Positions 6,684-14,299 of a stretch of 18,786 nucleotides of DNA are shown piece by piece. Under the pieces are notes generated by a model. The model saw nothing but the letters and a program-made list of their open reading frames with translations, was not told where the DNA came from and searched no databases. Origin of the DNA: Candidatus Bathyarchaeota archaeon (lineage in GTDB: Archaea; Thermoproteota; Bathyarchaeia; 40CM-2-53-6; FEN-987); NCBI GenBank assembly GCA_022865625.1, contig JALHTB010000157.1, positions 1 through 18,786 on the forward strand. The letters are read 5' to 3'. Every line of letters begins with the position of its first letter. Position 1 is the first letter of the stretch. The position numbers were made by a program, and so were the translations under genes.

Positions 6684-7775
6684 ATGTCAAAGTCGGCCAT
6701 AACCAAGTTACAGGCCTCAATACTCATTGTCATCGTTCTTGTTGGAGTCGGAGTGGGGCTGTACGGATATTCTCTTTCGAGCTCACCACCACCGAGGACT
6801 CGTCTGATAGTGTCAACAACCACCAGCCTGTATGAGACAGGCTTCCTAGACGAGCTCAAGGTCAAGTTCGAGTCAAAGTACCCTGCCTACAACGTGTCTT
6901 TCATTTCTCAAGGAACCGGACTGGCAATCCAGACCGCAATGCGAGGCGACGCTGACATGATCCTCGTTCACGATCCGGCCAAAGAATCCCAGTTCCTGCA
7001 AGGTGGCTACGGCGTCAACCGAAAGATCGTGGCATACAATTTCTTCGTGATCGTTGGTCCCTCAGAAGATCCAGCTGGAATCGCAGGCAAATCCCCATCA
7101 GAAGCTCTGAAGCTGATAAGATATGCCGGCCTCAATGGAACAACGGCCTGGGTCTCGAGAGGTGACGACTCCGGAACCCATTCAAAAGAGAAGACTCTAT
7201 GGAAGGGCATCGGGTTTGACGCGAAACAACTTCGCACGGAACCATGGTACCTTGAAGCAGGCAGCGGAATGACCGCGACACTCAAGCTTGCCAACGAGAA
7301 ACGAGGTTACACACTGACCGACATCGGTACCTACCTCATGAACTTCAACAATCACAACATCGATCTAGTCAAGCTGGTTGAGTCAGGCAAGAGCATGTTG
7401 AACGTATACAGCGTGATAGCAGACAATCCAAACAATGCTAACATGACAAAGGCGAACTTCGAGGGCTCTATGCACTTCATCAAGTACCTAGTCTCAAGCG
7501 AAGGTCAGGACCTGTTCGCCAATTTCGGTGTAAGCCAGTATGGTCTACCCCTTTTCAAACCATACCTCAAGCTTGTTGAGAGTCAAAGCGACCCGCAGCT
7601 GATCCAATGGATACAGGAATTGGTCTTCTTTGAAGGATCAGAATGCCCACCACAGTACCGTTACCAGGCAGATGACCTCTACTCTCTGCAAGCCCCCGTT
7701 CAAGTCTTCCTAGTATCCTGCACAAGTGTCATGGAGAGGAAGATAGCCTACTGGACCCAATCACGGAAGGCATAA
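6684..7775 (+). CDS. tupA: Tungstate (molybdate) ABC transporter substrate-binding protein
   Basis: 363 aa from ATG at 6684. A GTG at 6672 is in frame but falls at the predicted transcription start. A hydrophobic segment (about residues 10-28) acts as signal or membrane anchor, as expected for an archaeal binding protein. The mature part shows the TupA signatures: STTTSLYETGFLDEL with the oxyanion-binding Ser/Thr run, GTGLAIQTAMRGDADMILVH, VSRGDDSGTH, WYLEAGSGM and YTLTDIGTYL. TupA binds tungstate outside the cell and delivers it to TupBC; molybdate cannot be excluded. It is first in tupABC plus regulator. The C-terminus is odd: after GLPLF, where bacterial TupA usually ends, about 70 more residues follow, including ECPPQYRYQADDLY, and the frame runs on past the region where TupB should begin. 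Confidence 0.9.
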   Translation: MSKSAITKLQASILIVIVLVGVGVGLYGYSLSSSPPPRTRLIVSTTTSLYETGFLDELKVKFESKYPAYNVSFISQGTGLAIQTAMRGDADMILVHDPAKESQFLQGGYGVNRKIVAYNFFVIVGPSEDPAGIAGKSPSEALKLIRYAGLNGTTAWVSRGDDSGTHSKEKTLWKGIGFDAKQLRTEPWYLEAGSGMTATLKLANEKRGYTLTDIGTYLMNFNNHNIDLVKLVESGKSMLNVYSVIADNPNNANMTKANFEGSMHFIKYLVSSEGQDLFANFGVSQYGLPLFKPYLKLVESQSDPQLIQWIQELVFFEGSECPPQYRYQADDLYSLQAPVQVFLVSCTSVMERKIAYWTQSRKA

Positions 7776-8440
7776 CCCGCGCCATCAGCCTAATACTCTC
7801 GGGCGATCGTGAAGTATTCACCATCACGGCGCTCTCCCTGTACATTTCCATATCTGCGACTCTGCTTTCCTGTGTTTGGAGCATCCCAATCTCTGCCACC
7901 CTTGCGCTCCGGAACTCCCCCGGAAAGCGAACCATGAAGGGTTTGTTCAATGCGTTCATAGGCATCCCAACAGTCGCCTTGGGCCTGTACCTGTACCTGC
8001 TCCTATCAAGGAGCGGTCCACTCGGATACTTCGGATTTCTGTACACGCCCTACGGCATCATAATTGGTCAATGTGTACTCGTCACTCCAATCATCGTGAG
8101 CTTTACCACCAGCGCGCTGGAATCTGTTGACCCCGATCTGAGAACGCTCGCGAAAACCCTCGGGGCTTCTGGCATTCAGATTGACGCTGTTGTTCTTAGA
8201 GAAGCGTTCTGGGGAGTTGTGCTCGCGATCATAGCCGCCTTCAATAGAGCGTTCGCGGAGCTGGGCGTTGCGATGATGCTCGGGGGCAACATTAGAAACC
8301 TCACGAGAGTGCTGACGACTGCAATAGCCTTGGAAACTGCACGGGGTGAGATTGCCCTCAGCATTGCATTGAGCTTCATTCTGCTTGGTATCGTGATGTC
8401 TCTCAGCATTGCAATCAACCTGGCAAAAGGGTCGTCATGA
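7751..8440 (+). CDS. tupB: Tungstate ABC transporter permease (start codon anomalous)
   Basis: An integral membrane permease of the BPD_transp_1 type that forms the channel with TupC. Family-like sequence begins well before the first ATG of this frame (7934): LDPITEGITRAISLILSGD and the first membrane helices are encoded from 7751, giving 229 aa, the normal TupB size. Characteristic parts are FIGIPTVALGLYLYLLLSR, the EAA-like loop with TLAKTLGASG near residue 137, and AFNRAFAELGVAMMLGGN. No ATG, GTG or TTG lies in this frame between a TGA at 7673 and 7934. The CTG at 7751 has GGAGAGG (7733-7739) upstream and may serve as start. Otherwise an ATG at 7731 has been put out of frame by an indel. 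The 3' end overlaps tupC by ATGA. Confidence 0.78.
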   Translation: MDPITEGITRAISLILSGDREVFTITALSLYISISATLLSCVWSIPISATLALRNSPGKRTMKGLFNAFIGIPTVALGLYLYLLLSRSGPLGYFGFLYTPYGIIIGQCVLVTPIIVSFTTSALESVDPDLRTLAKTLGASGIQIDAVVLREAFWGVVLAIIAAFNRAFAELGVAMMLGGNIRNLTRVLTTAIALETARGEIALSIALSFILLGIVMSLSIAINLAKGSS

Positions 8441-9153
8441 TGATGTCTCACATCGAAGCCCTCAATGTAACCAAGAGGTACGATGGATCGCTGGCGCTCG
8501 ACCAAGTCAAGGTGAGGGCTTCATCTCGGCAGGTTACATCGATAGTCGGTGTGAACGGCGCCGGCAAGACGACTTTACTCAAGATTCTTGCCGGCCTCGA
8601 TACGCCAAGCGATGGTAAGGTCCTCATCGATACAAGACAAGTCAGTTCGGAGGAGCTCAGGACTCATTGCACGATGGTATTCCAGAGGAGTGTCATGCTT
8701 GGGGGCACAGTCTACGATAATGTTGCCTATGGCTTGCGTGTAAATCGAACCCCTGGGCGAGATATCCCGAACAGGGTGAAGTCTGCTCTCGAGATTGTGA
8801 ACCTGGACGGATTCGAGAAGCGAAAAGCCCGCAGACTGTCGAGCGGCGAACAGCAACGCGTTGCCATAGCACGTGCACTAGCCCTCGAAAGAGAAGTCAT
8901 CCTCATCGATGAGCCAACAGCTAACTTGGATCCCGCGAATACCATGATCATCGAGCAGGGGATCAAAGAGTCAGCTCGATCCCGAGCGGTTCTGCTTAGT
9001 ACACATAACCTTCCTCAAGCTCGACGGCTTTCTCATCGAGTCATCCATCTCTACAGAGGACGTGTAGTTGAGGAGGGAGAAGCAGCCAGTTTCTTTGCCG
9101 ACCCACATGATGAGAGGACGAAGCTTTTCATTAACGGAGAGCTCCAATTCTGA
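8437..9153 (+). CDS. tupC: Tungstate ABC transporter ATP-binding protein
   Basis: 238 aa ATPase that drives tungstate import through TupB. It has Walker A GVNGAGKT (38-45), Q-loop Gln83, signature LSSGEQQR (134-141), Walker B ILIDEP (155-160), D-loop and H-loop STHN (His190), so all catalytic elements are intact. The short Q-loop region (VFQRSVMLGGTVYDNVAYGL) resembles the phosphate/tungstate importer branch. There is no C-terminal TOBE-like regulatory domain, as is usual for TupC rather than ModC. Three consecutive ATG codons occur at 8437, 8440 and 8443; the first overlaps the tupB stop in ATGA, a typical translational coupling. No repressing metal-binding domain is visible, so control is likely transcriptional through the downstream regulator. 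Confidence 0.92.
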   Translation: MMMSHIEALNVTKRYDGSLALDQVKVRASSRQVTSIVGVNGAGKTTLLKILAGLDTPSDGKVLIDTRQVSSEELRTHCTMVFQRSVMLGGTVYDNVAYGLRVNRTPGRDIPNRVKSALEIVNLDGFEKRKARRLSSGEQQRVAIARALALEREVILIDEPTANLDPANTMIIEQGIKESARSRAVLLSTHNLPQARRLSHRVIHLYRGRVVEEGEAASFFADPHDERTKLFINGELQF

Positions 9154-9187
9154 GCAGTCGATTGATGGATAGGCGGACAGAGACTCA

Positions 9188-10282
9188 TTGAGAGGCTTGA
9201 AGCTTGAGTCATCCTACGCGGTCTCGCTCGGATTGAGAAATCGGAGAGTGATCGGCGAACTTGAAGCCCGGATGCTTAGAGCAATAGATCAGACAGGAAG
9301 CCTTTCACTCGCAGCACGTACTCTAGGGTTGTCCTATCCTTTCGTCTGGAACACCATCTCCAGAATCGAGCGGACGCTGAATCAGAAGATCGTTACTAGA
9401 GAACGAGGAGGCACGAAAGGAGGCAGGGCAGAGCTAACACGCCAAGGGAAGCACTTGCTCCAAACCTACTCTCAACTGGATTCTCGAGTGCATCGCTTTC
9501 TCATAGGAGACACTCCCGCGAATGGGTACCTGCCACATGCAGGACACTTTCGTCCAGATCTCTCGCTCATAGGGAGTCACTGTGTAGTCGTCGAGAGGAT
9601 ACTGCGCTCGCTTCACGAGAGCAACCCGAGAATGACCTACCAGATGGTCAATGTCGGCTCCTGGGCAGGCCTGACGGCCATAATGCTCAGAGAGGCGGAC
9701 ATCGCAGGAGTGCATGTCTTCGACGAGTCGGAGTCAAAGTACAACGAGCCCCTACTATCGAAATACTGGCTGTCGCGTACATGTGCACTGGTTCGCGGCT
9801 ACAAGAGACAGCAATGCCTCATGGTCAGAAAAGGCAACCCGAAGAGAATCGAAGGGGTCGCCGATCTTCTTCGAAAAGATGTGAAGCTCGCGAACCGGAA
9901 CCTCGGATCCGGAACCAGAATGCTGCTCGACAGGAGACTGCAGGAGCTTGCAGAAAGGAAGCGCGTGGGTTTTGATGTGCTGACGAAGCGGATGAGAGGC
10001 TATGACTCTGAAATGATGACCCATAGAGAGGTCGCAGGCGCCATTGCGTCCAGACGTGCGGACGTCGGCATCGGTCTAACATCAGTTGCGTCCGAGATGA
10101 GGTTGGATTTCATTCCTCTGACAGATGAGCTCTATGATTTCCTAGTGGAAAAGAGACTGAGGAACCCCTACGCACGTGGTTTCTTCGATGTGCTGGCATC
10201 CAAGCATTTTCAGAGAGAAATCGAGAGCTCCACGGTCGGCATCAAGTTCCTCAAGGAAAGCGGCCAAATGATAAGTCAATGA
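9188..10282 (+). CDS. ModE-type DNA-binding protein fused to a binding-protein-like sensor domain
   Basis: 364 aa. Residues about 25-95 form a ModE/LysR-like winged HTH, with GSLSLAARTLGLSYPFVWNTISRIE and the wing RERGGTKGGRAELTRQGKHLL, a near-textbook ModE pattern. From about 115 to the end is a periplasmic-binding-protein-like domain (PBP_like, seen in MoeA- and MarR/ModE-linked proteins), with SHCVVVERILRSLHE, VGSWAGLTAIMLREADIAGVHVFD and LGSGTRMLLDRRL. There is no signal peptide, so it acts in the cytosol. It probably senses tungstate, molybdate or molybdopterin and represses the tup promoter. The start is TTG with AGGCGG about a dozen bases upstream; it follows tupC by 34 bases and is likely in the same operon, allowing autoregulation. 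Confidence 0.85.
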   Translation: MRGLKLESSYAVSLGLRNRRVIGELEARMLRAIDQTGSLSLAARTLGLSYPFVWNTISRIERTLNQKIVTRERGGTKGGRAELTRQGKHLLQTYSQLDSRVHRFLIGDTPANGYLPHAGHFRPDLSLIGSHCVVVERILRSLHESNPRMTYQMVNVGSWAGLTAIMLREADIAGVHVFDESESKYNEPLLSKYWLSRTCALVRGYKRQQCLMVRKGNPKRIEGVADLLRKDVKLANRNLGSGTRMLLDRRLQELAERKRVGFDVLTKRMRGYDSEMMTHREVAGAIASRRADVGIGLTSVASEMRLDFIPLTDELYDFLVEKRLRNPYARGFFDVLASKHFQREIESSTVGIKFLKESGQMISQ

Positions 10283-10335
10283 ACTTCCTGCTAGGTTTAT
10301 TCGCCTGAGCCCAGCCTATCCAGTACGATTCCGAA

Positions 10336-10536
10336 TTGCGAGTCGAAGCACCGGAGATGACTTGTCCTGGGTGCGGAGTTCCTATGTCGTTTCTTCGCGA
10401 AAGGACAGAAGTGACGATTGATGGCATGCGACATTCGCTACGGGACTTCTGGTGCTCTCAGCACGGACTGTGGCACTACGATGTCGACACCAAGGAGCTG
10501 AGTCGCAAGGAAGCGTCGGACTTCGAGAAAGTCTGA
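10336..10536 (+). CDS. Small zinc-ribbon protein, 66 aa
   Basis: I do not recognise a named family. CPGC (residues 10-13) and CSQH (40-43) make a C-x2-C ... C-x2-H set spaced like a zinc ribbon, with a two-strand hairpin (RERTEVTIDGMRHSLRDFW) between them and a short charged C-terminus. It resembles the many small archaeal zinc-knuckle proteins. The start is uncertain: TTG at 10336 gives 66 residues, ATG at 10357 gives 59 and keeps both Cys pairs. It lies 53 bases after the ModE-like regulator on the same strand and 204 bases before the acyl-CoA synthetase, so it may be the last gene of the tungstate operon. Function is not inferable. Confidence 0.6.
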   Translation: MRVEAPEMTCPGCGVPMSFLRERTEVTIDGMRHSLRDFWCSQHGLWHYDVDTKELSRKEASDFEKV

Positions 10537-10682
10537 GCGAGCAAATACAGTCATGACAGTACAGTCGCCCGGCATCGCCCTGCCCCAAGCCGAAGCCTCA
10601 CAAGAAGACCTTGATCTGCATGGGAATAGTGATCCGAAGAGCACTCCACTCGATAGACATCAGGACACGCACACCGAGAAAC

Positions 10683-10694
10683 CATATATATTTG
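10683..10694 (+). promoter_or_regulatory. TATA box of the acyl-CoA synthetase gene
   Basis: CATATATATTTG stands out from the moderately GC-rich surroundings and is preceded by a purine-rich BRE-like GAGAAA. Transcription start would fall near 10712-10718, leaving a leader of about 25 bases with GGTG (10730-10733) seven bases before the ATG at 10741. This is the best promoter in the window. Confidence 0.62.
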
Positions 10695-10740
10695 CAAGCG
10701 ACTGCGACAGGGCCACCAGAAGTGCAGACGGTGTAATGAG

Positions 10741-12786
10741 ATGGCAAAACAAGCGGCAGATCTGTACAAGGAATTCGAAGTTCGCATAATCCCTCCCAGC
10801 TGGAAAGACAGAGCATGGAGTACTGACGAGTTCAAGACATGGTATGCGACAACCGTGCGGGACAAGAAGGCGATCGAAGCGTGGTGGGAGAAATGGGCAA
10901 ACGAGCTATTCTGGTTCAAGAAATGGAATACAGTGCTGGATGATAGTCATCCCCCATTCTACAGATGGTTCGTCGGTGGAGAGACAAACCTCGCTTACCT
11001 TGCCACAGATTGGCAGATTGAGCTTGGTAGAAAGAACAAGTTGGCTCTGATATGGGAAGGGGAGCCTTGGGATGAAGCAGCGCAGCAACCAAAGGAAATC
11101 AGGAAGTTCACGTACTACGATCTGTTCAGAGAATCAAACGCAATCAGTTATGCCCTTCGGGAGAAGCTGAAGGTCAAGAAAGGAGAAATCCTAACATTCT
11201 ATCTGCCCATGATTCCAGAGCTCCCATTCTACATGCTCGCGGTTCAGCGACTGGGAGCACGACACAGCGCAGTCTACAGCGGCTTTAGCGCGGACGCGCT
11301 TGCCACCAGAGCCATGGACTCCGGCTCAAGAATAATCGTTGCCGCCGACGGACTGTATAGAAGAGGGAAGACGATAAGTCTCAAACCCATCGTCGACGAA
11401 GCCGTAAAGATATGCGCACAGAACGGCCACAAGATAGAGAAGGTCATCGTGGTCAAGAGAGTGGGCCAAGACGTATCTTGGGACAAGGACAGAGATGTCT
11501 GGCATCATGATCTGGTCGCGGATGTTCCGAAGAATGTGACAGTTCCTGCAGAGAGATGTGGCTCTGAGGATTTTTCATACATCCTCTACACGTCCGGTAC
11601 GACGGCTGCTCCTAAAGGAGTCCAACTCCCTGTGGGTGGCTATGCGGTCGGTCTATACGCTACCATGAAGATGATTTTTGATGTTCGTCAGGATGACATT
11701 TACTGGTGTACGGCGGACATAGGATGGGTTACAGGGCATTCGTACATCGTTTACGGGCCGCTGCTTATGGGTCTTACTTCAGTAATGTATGAGGGTGCTC
11801 CTGATTTCCCGAGACCCGACAGATGGTGGAGCATACTTGCCAGATATGGAGTGTCAATATTCTACACTACGCCAACGGCCATCAGAATGCTCATGAAATT
11901 CCCTGAGGAGTTGGTCCGGAAGTACGATCTGTCCACAGTGAGGATTGCTCATTCTGTCGGCGAACCCATCAATCCCGAGGCGTTCAGATGGTACTTCAAG
12001 AACGTGGGTAAGGAAGATATCGTGGCCTCGAGCACTTGGTGGATGACAGAGACAGGACAAATGCTGACGGGTCATTATCCTGGACTCGGGAAGATATTCC
12101 CGCTCAAGCCCGGAACAAATGGCTACCCGCTCCCTGGAGTTACCTTGGATGTCCTCGATGATGACGGAAACCCTTGCCCAGCCAGCACTAGAGGCTACCT
12201 AGCAATAACGTCGCCGTGGCCAGGGATGCTAATGACGTTGTTCAAGAATCCACAACGATACATCGATACCTATTATTCGAGATTCAAGGGCAGAATGTAC
12301 TTCTACACTGGCGACTTTGCAGTCAAAGACCAAGACGGATACCTATGGATTCTGGGAAGAGCTGACGATGTCCTCAAAGTTGCGGGTCACAGAATCGGAA
12401 CGGCAGAAATCGAGTCAGCAATGACCAGGCATCCAGCCATTGCAGAGTCGGCATGTGTTGGCAAAGCCGATCCCGTGAAGGGGCAGATACCGTTCATCTT
12501 CACGGTTCTCAAGCAGGGCTATCAGCCAACTCCGAAGCTAGCAGACGAGCTGAAAGGCCATCTGAGAAGCACCATCGGCCCTCTCGTAGCGTCGGATTCA
12601 ACGATAGCCTTTGTTGATTCGGTTCCGAAGACAAGAAGCGGCAAGATCATGAGAAGACTGCTGAAAGCAATAATTGCAGGAGCGACCCTCGGAGATGTCA
12701 CGACGTTGGAAGACGGAGTGGCTGTCCAGGACGCGAAGAAGGCTTACGACGATCTCAGAGCGGCTCTTGAGCGCAAACAAAGCTAG
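10741..12786 (+). CDS. Acetyl/propionyl-CoA synthetase-like AMP-forming ligase
   Basis: 681 aa, slightly longer than Acs (about 650). It should make an acyl-CoA from a short carboxylate, ATP and CoA. The N-terminal Acs domain shows FKKWNTVLDDSHPPFYRWF and LALIWEGEP. The adenylation core has YTSGTTAAPKGV (283-294), CTADIGWVTGHSYIVYGPL (323-341), VGEPINPEA (406-414) and STWWMTETG (431-439). The C-terminal domain keeps GRADDVLKVAGHRIGTAEIES and the catalytic, acetylatable lysine in PKTRSGKIMRR. Trp434, equivalent to the Trp that limits the Acs pocket, argues for a small acid such as acetate, propionate or 3-hydroxypropionate. Oddities are Ala for the conserved Gly in the P-loop, Ser for Asp before TWW, and Met for the following Gln. 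It is monocistronic, behind a TATA box, and starts at ATG with GGTG upstream. Confidence 0.88.
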   Translation: MAKQAADLYKEFEVRIIPPSWKDRAWSTDEFKTWYATTVRDKKAIEAWWEKWANELFWFKKWNTVLDDSHPPFYRWFVGGETNLAYLATDWQIELGRKNKLALIWEGEPWDEAAQQPKEIRKFTYYDLFRESNAISYALREKLKVKKGEILTFYLPMIPELPFYMLAVQRLGARHSAVYSGFSADALATRAMDSGSRIIVAADGLYRRGKTISLKPIVDEAVKICAQNGHKIEKVIVVKRVGQDVSWDKDRDVWHHDLVADVPKNVTVPAERCGSEDFSYILYTSGTTAAPKGVQLPVGGYAVGLYATMKMIFDVRQDDIYWCTADIGWVTGHSYIVYGPLLMGLTSVMYEGAPDFPRPDRWWSILARYGVSIFYTTPTAIRMLMKFPEELVRKYDLSTVRIAHSVGEPINPEAFRWYFKNVGKEDIVASSTWWMTETGQMLTGHYPGLGKIFPLKPGTNGYPLPGVTLDVLDDDGNPCPASTRGYLAITSPWPGMLMTLFKNPQRYIDTYYSRFKGRMYFYTGDFAVKDQDGYLWILGRADDVLKVAGHRIGTAEIESAMTRHPAIAESACVGKADPVKGQIPFIFTVLKQGYQPTPKLADELKGHLRSTIGPLVASDSTIAFVDSVPKTRSGKIMRRLLKAIIAGATLGDVTTLEDGVAVQDAKKAYDDLRAALERKQS

Positions 12787-13134
12787 ACCTCTTGGACCGA
12801 TGGTTCGAAATCTGGCAGGATCTAGCGGAGGCTCCTCATAGCGAAGGAACTGGGCCTTTCGATCGGGGACGCCTCAACGCTCGAAGAGTAGCAGAACTAC
12901 TCCACCGCATGGAATGCACTTTCGCTGGTACGCAAGAGTCTATGCGACGACCGTCGGAAGGGGCTAGGGGAAGAATCACCCAGCAACCCCCTTTCGTACC
13001 ACTGAAGCGCTCTCCCCTATGATGAACAGCTTGTCTCTCATGATGTCCTCACAGCGCGAGCGTGAAATCTGGAATCCTGATCAACGAGGGAATGCACCAA
13101 CTCTTATCCGCCTGCCTTCAGACCATAGGAAAGA
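12787..13134 (+). other. Intergenic stretch, 348 bases, no convincing gene
   Basis: No open frame here has a credible start and family-like sequence. A 76-codon frame from TTG 12792 begins plausibly (DRWFEIWQDLAEA) but becomes Pro/Arg-rich. A second frame at 12826-12978 reads protein-like (IAKELGLSIGD, then NALSLVRKSLCDD) but is broken by TAG at 12889. Together they could be the decayed remains of a small helical gene after one frameshift. I see no TATA box strong enough to assign, although the surface-protein gene beyond it needs a promoter. No tRNA or obvious RNA fold is present. Confidence 0.4.
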
Positions 13135-14244
13135 GTGCACTTGAACATCGGAAAGTATCATCGTACTATTCTTGGCATGGCACTGTCAACGATGATCATA
13201 GGAACGATTTTCCTAGCTAACTTGGATCATGTTTACCCCGTGTCTGGTGATCTCACGGTCGACTATCTCATGTGGGAGCCTGAGCACCCTGTCTCTGGAG
13301 GTCCCCTAACCGTCAGTGGTAGGATCAGGAACGTTGGAGACGCCCCATCATCTGACAAGTACACCTTGTCCTTGTACGTCGACGATTGGTGGGTAGACGG
13401 ATGGTTAGTTCGGTTGGTTGGTTTCCAGCCGAAAGTCAGCGCAAGTATCTCTCCGGTTCGGGCTCAAGTGTGGCACTTCAAGATCTCTGATTGGACAGTC
13501 TTCAAGCAGGGAAACCATCAAGTCAAAGCAGTAGTGAATGAACCAAACGATCCGAGCCCAGACAACAACTGGCTTACCAAGACATTGAGCATCTCTCCAG
13601 GCGATTACAGCAGCGATTTCAACATAGTGAACTACGGTATGTGCCACAGAATCGATGAGCAAGGTCTGCCTGTAGACATCACTGAAGCTTTCAGCTTCAA
13701 CGATGAACTGGCAGTATCCTACTTCTACACCGACGTTAGACACGCTGACTGGCAAGAGAAGATCGGTCAGAAGACCAGTTTGACATTCAAACTCTACAGT
13801 CCCAACGGCACCCTACATAGAGAGAGAAGCGAGGGATACTCTGTTCTGCTTTCGAGAGACCCGAGTGATAGGGAAATCACGGGGTTTGCCTTCCAGCTCT
13901 TCATCAACAAAGAATCTCAAACGTATGGCAAAGAAGGCGATCCCTCGTACAATCCCGGCTACCAAGCGCTCAACAAATATCCCGGAACATGGAGAGTCGA
14001 GGTCTTCAACCAAGGCCACCAGCTCTTCGTGAAGAGATTCATCATTGAGAATGTGTCAAGCCGTACTCTCTCAACCACATCAGCATCGGAACCAACATCG
14101 AGATCCACTTTGACGACTGAACAAACCTCGACAACTGAGGGGCTAGAAAGTCAGATCCCAGGAGGCTACGCAACGATAGTCGGAGTAATCGCCCTCATCG
14201 CAGTGGTTGGAGGTGTCATTCTGGTTAGAGGAAGGAAGAGGTAG
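13135..14244 (+). CDS. Membrane-anchored surface protein with CARDB-like beta domains
   Basis: 369 aa. A hydrophobic N-terminal segment (about 11-29) is a signal or anchor. Residues about 38-150 look like a CARDB/COG1361-type adhesion beta domain: VSGRIRNVGDAPSSDKYTL is the typical relation between a strand and an NVG turn, followed by NEPNDPSPDNN near its end. A second beta domain covers about 155-305, with FNDELAVSYFYTD and YPGTWRVEVF. Then comes a Ser/Thr-rich stalk (about 308-340, likely glycosylated) and a C-terminal membrane helix with an RGRKR stop-transfer tail. It is therefore displayed outside the cell. The start may be GTG 13135 or, better spaced from AGGAAAGAG, TTG 13141. It lies tail to tail with the deaminase gene. 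Ligand unknown. Confidence 0.78.
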   Translation: MHLNIGKYHRTILGMALSTMIIGTIFLANLDHVYPVSGDLTVDYLMWEPEHPVSGGPLTVSGRIRNVGDAPSSDKYTLSLYVDDWWVDGWLVRLVGFQPKVSASISPVRAQVWHFKISDWTVFKQGNHQVKAVVNEPNDPSPDNNWLTKTLSISPGDYSSDFNIVNYGMCHRIDEQGLPVDITEAFSFNDELAVSYFYTDVRHADWQEKIGQKTSLTFKLYSPNGTLHRERSEGYSVLLSRDPSDREITGFAFQLFINKESQTYGKEGDPSYNPGYQALNKYPGTWRVEVFNQGHQLFVKRFIIENVSSRTLSTTSASEPTSRSTLTTEQTSTTEGLESQIPGGYATIVGVIALIAVVGGVILVRGRKR

Positions 14245-14252
14245 CGCTCTCG

Positions 14253-14269
14253 CAGCAGGTTCGCTGCTG
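14253..14269 (+). terminator. Hairpin between convergent genes
   Basis: CAGCAG-GTTCG-CTGCTG is a perfect 6-bp stem with a 5-nt loop, nine bases after the surface-protein stop and about 30 bases before the deaminase stop on the other strand. It could terminate or protect transcripts from either side. No strong T-run follows on either strand, so a role is uncertain. Confidence 0.35.
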
Positions 14270-14299
14270 GTCGTGTGGAGTCATCATAAGGCCAGGCAG

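Noticed and set aside
6539..6865. Minus-strand frame of 108 codons across the tupA promoter
   Set aside because: Antisense to the methyltransferase end and the tupA start, and it covers the promoter palindrome; no family features.
7670..7780. TupA-TupB fusion by programmed frameshift
   Set aside because: TupA is extracellular while the TupB N-terminus should be cytosolic, so a fusion would have conflicting topology; a CTG start or indel is simpler.
10553..10789. Plus-strand frame of 78 codons before the acyl-CoA synthetase
   Set aside because: It contains the TATA box and overlaps the synthetase start; the translation is low in hydrophobics with no recognisable motif.
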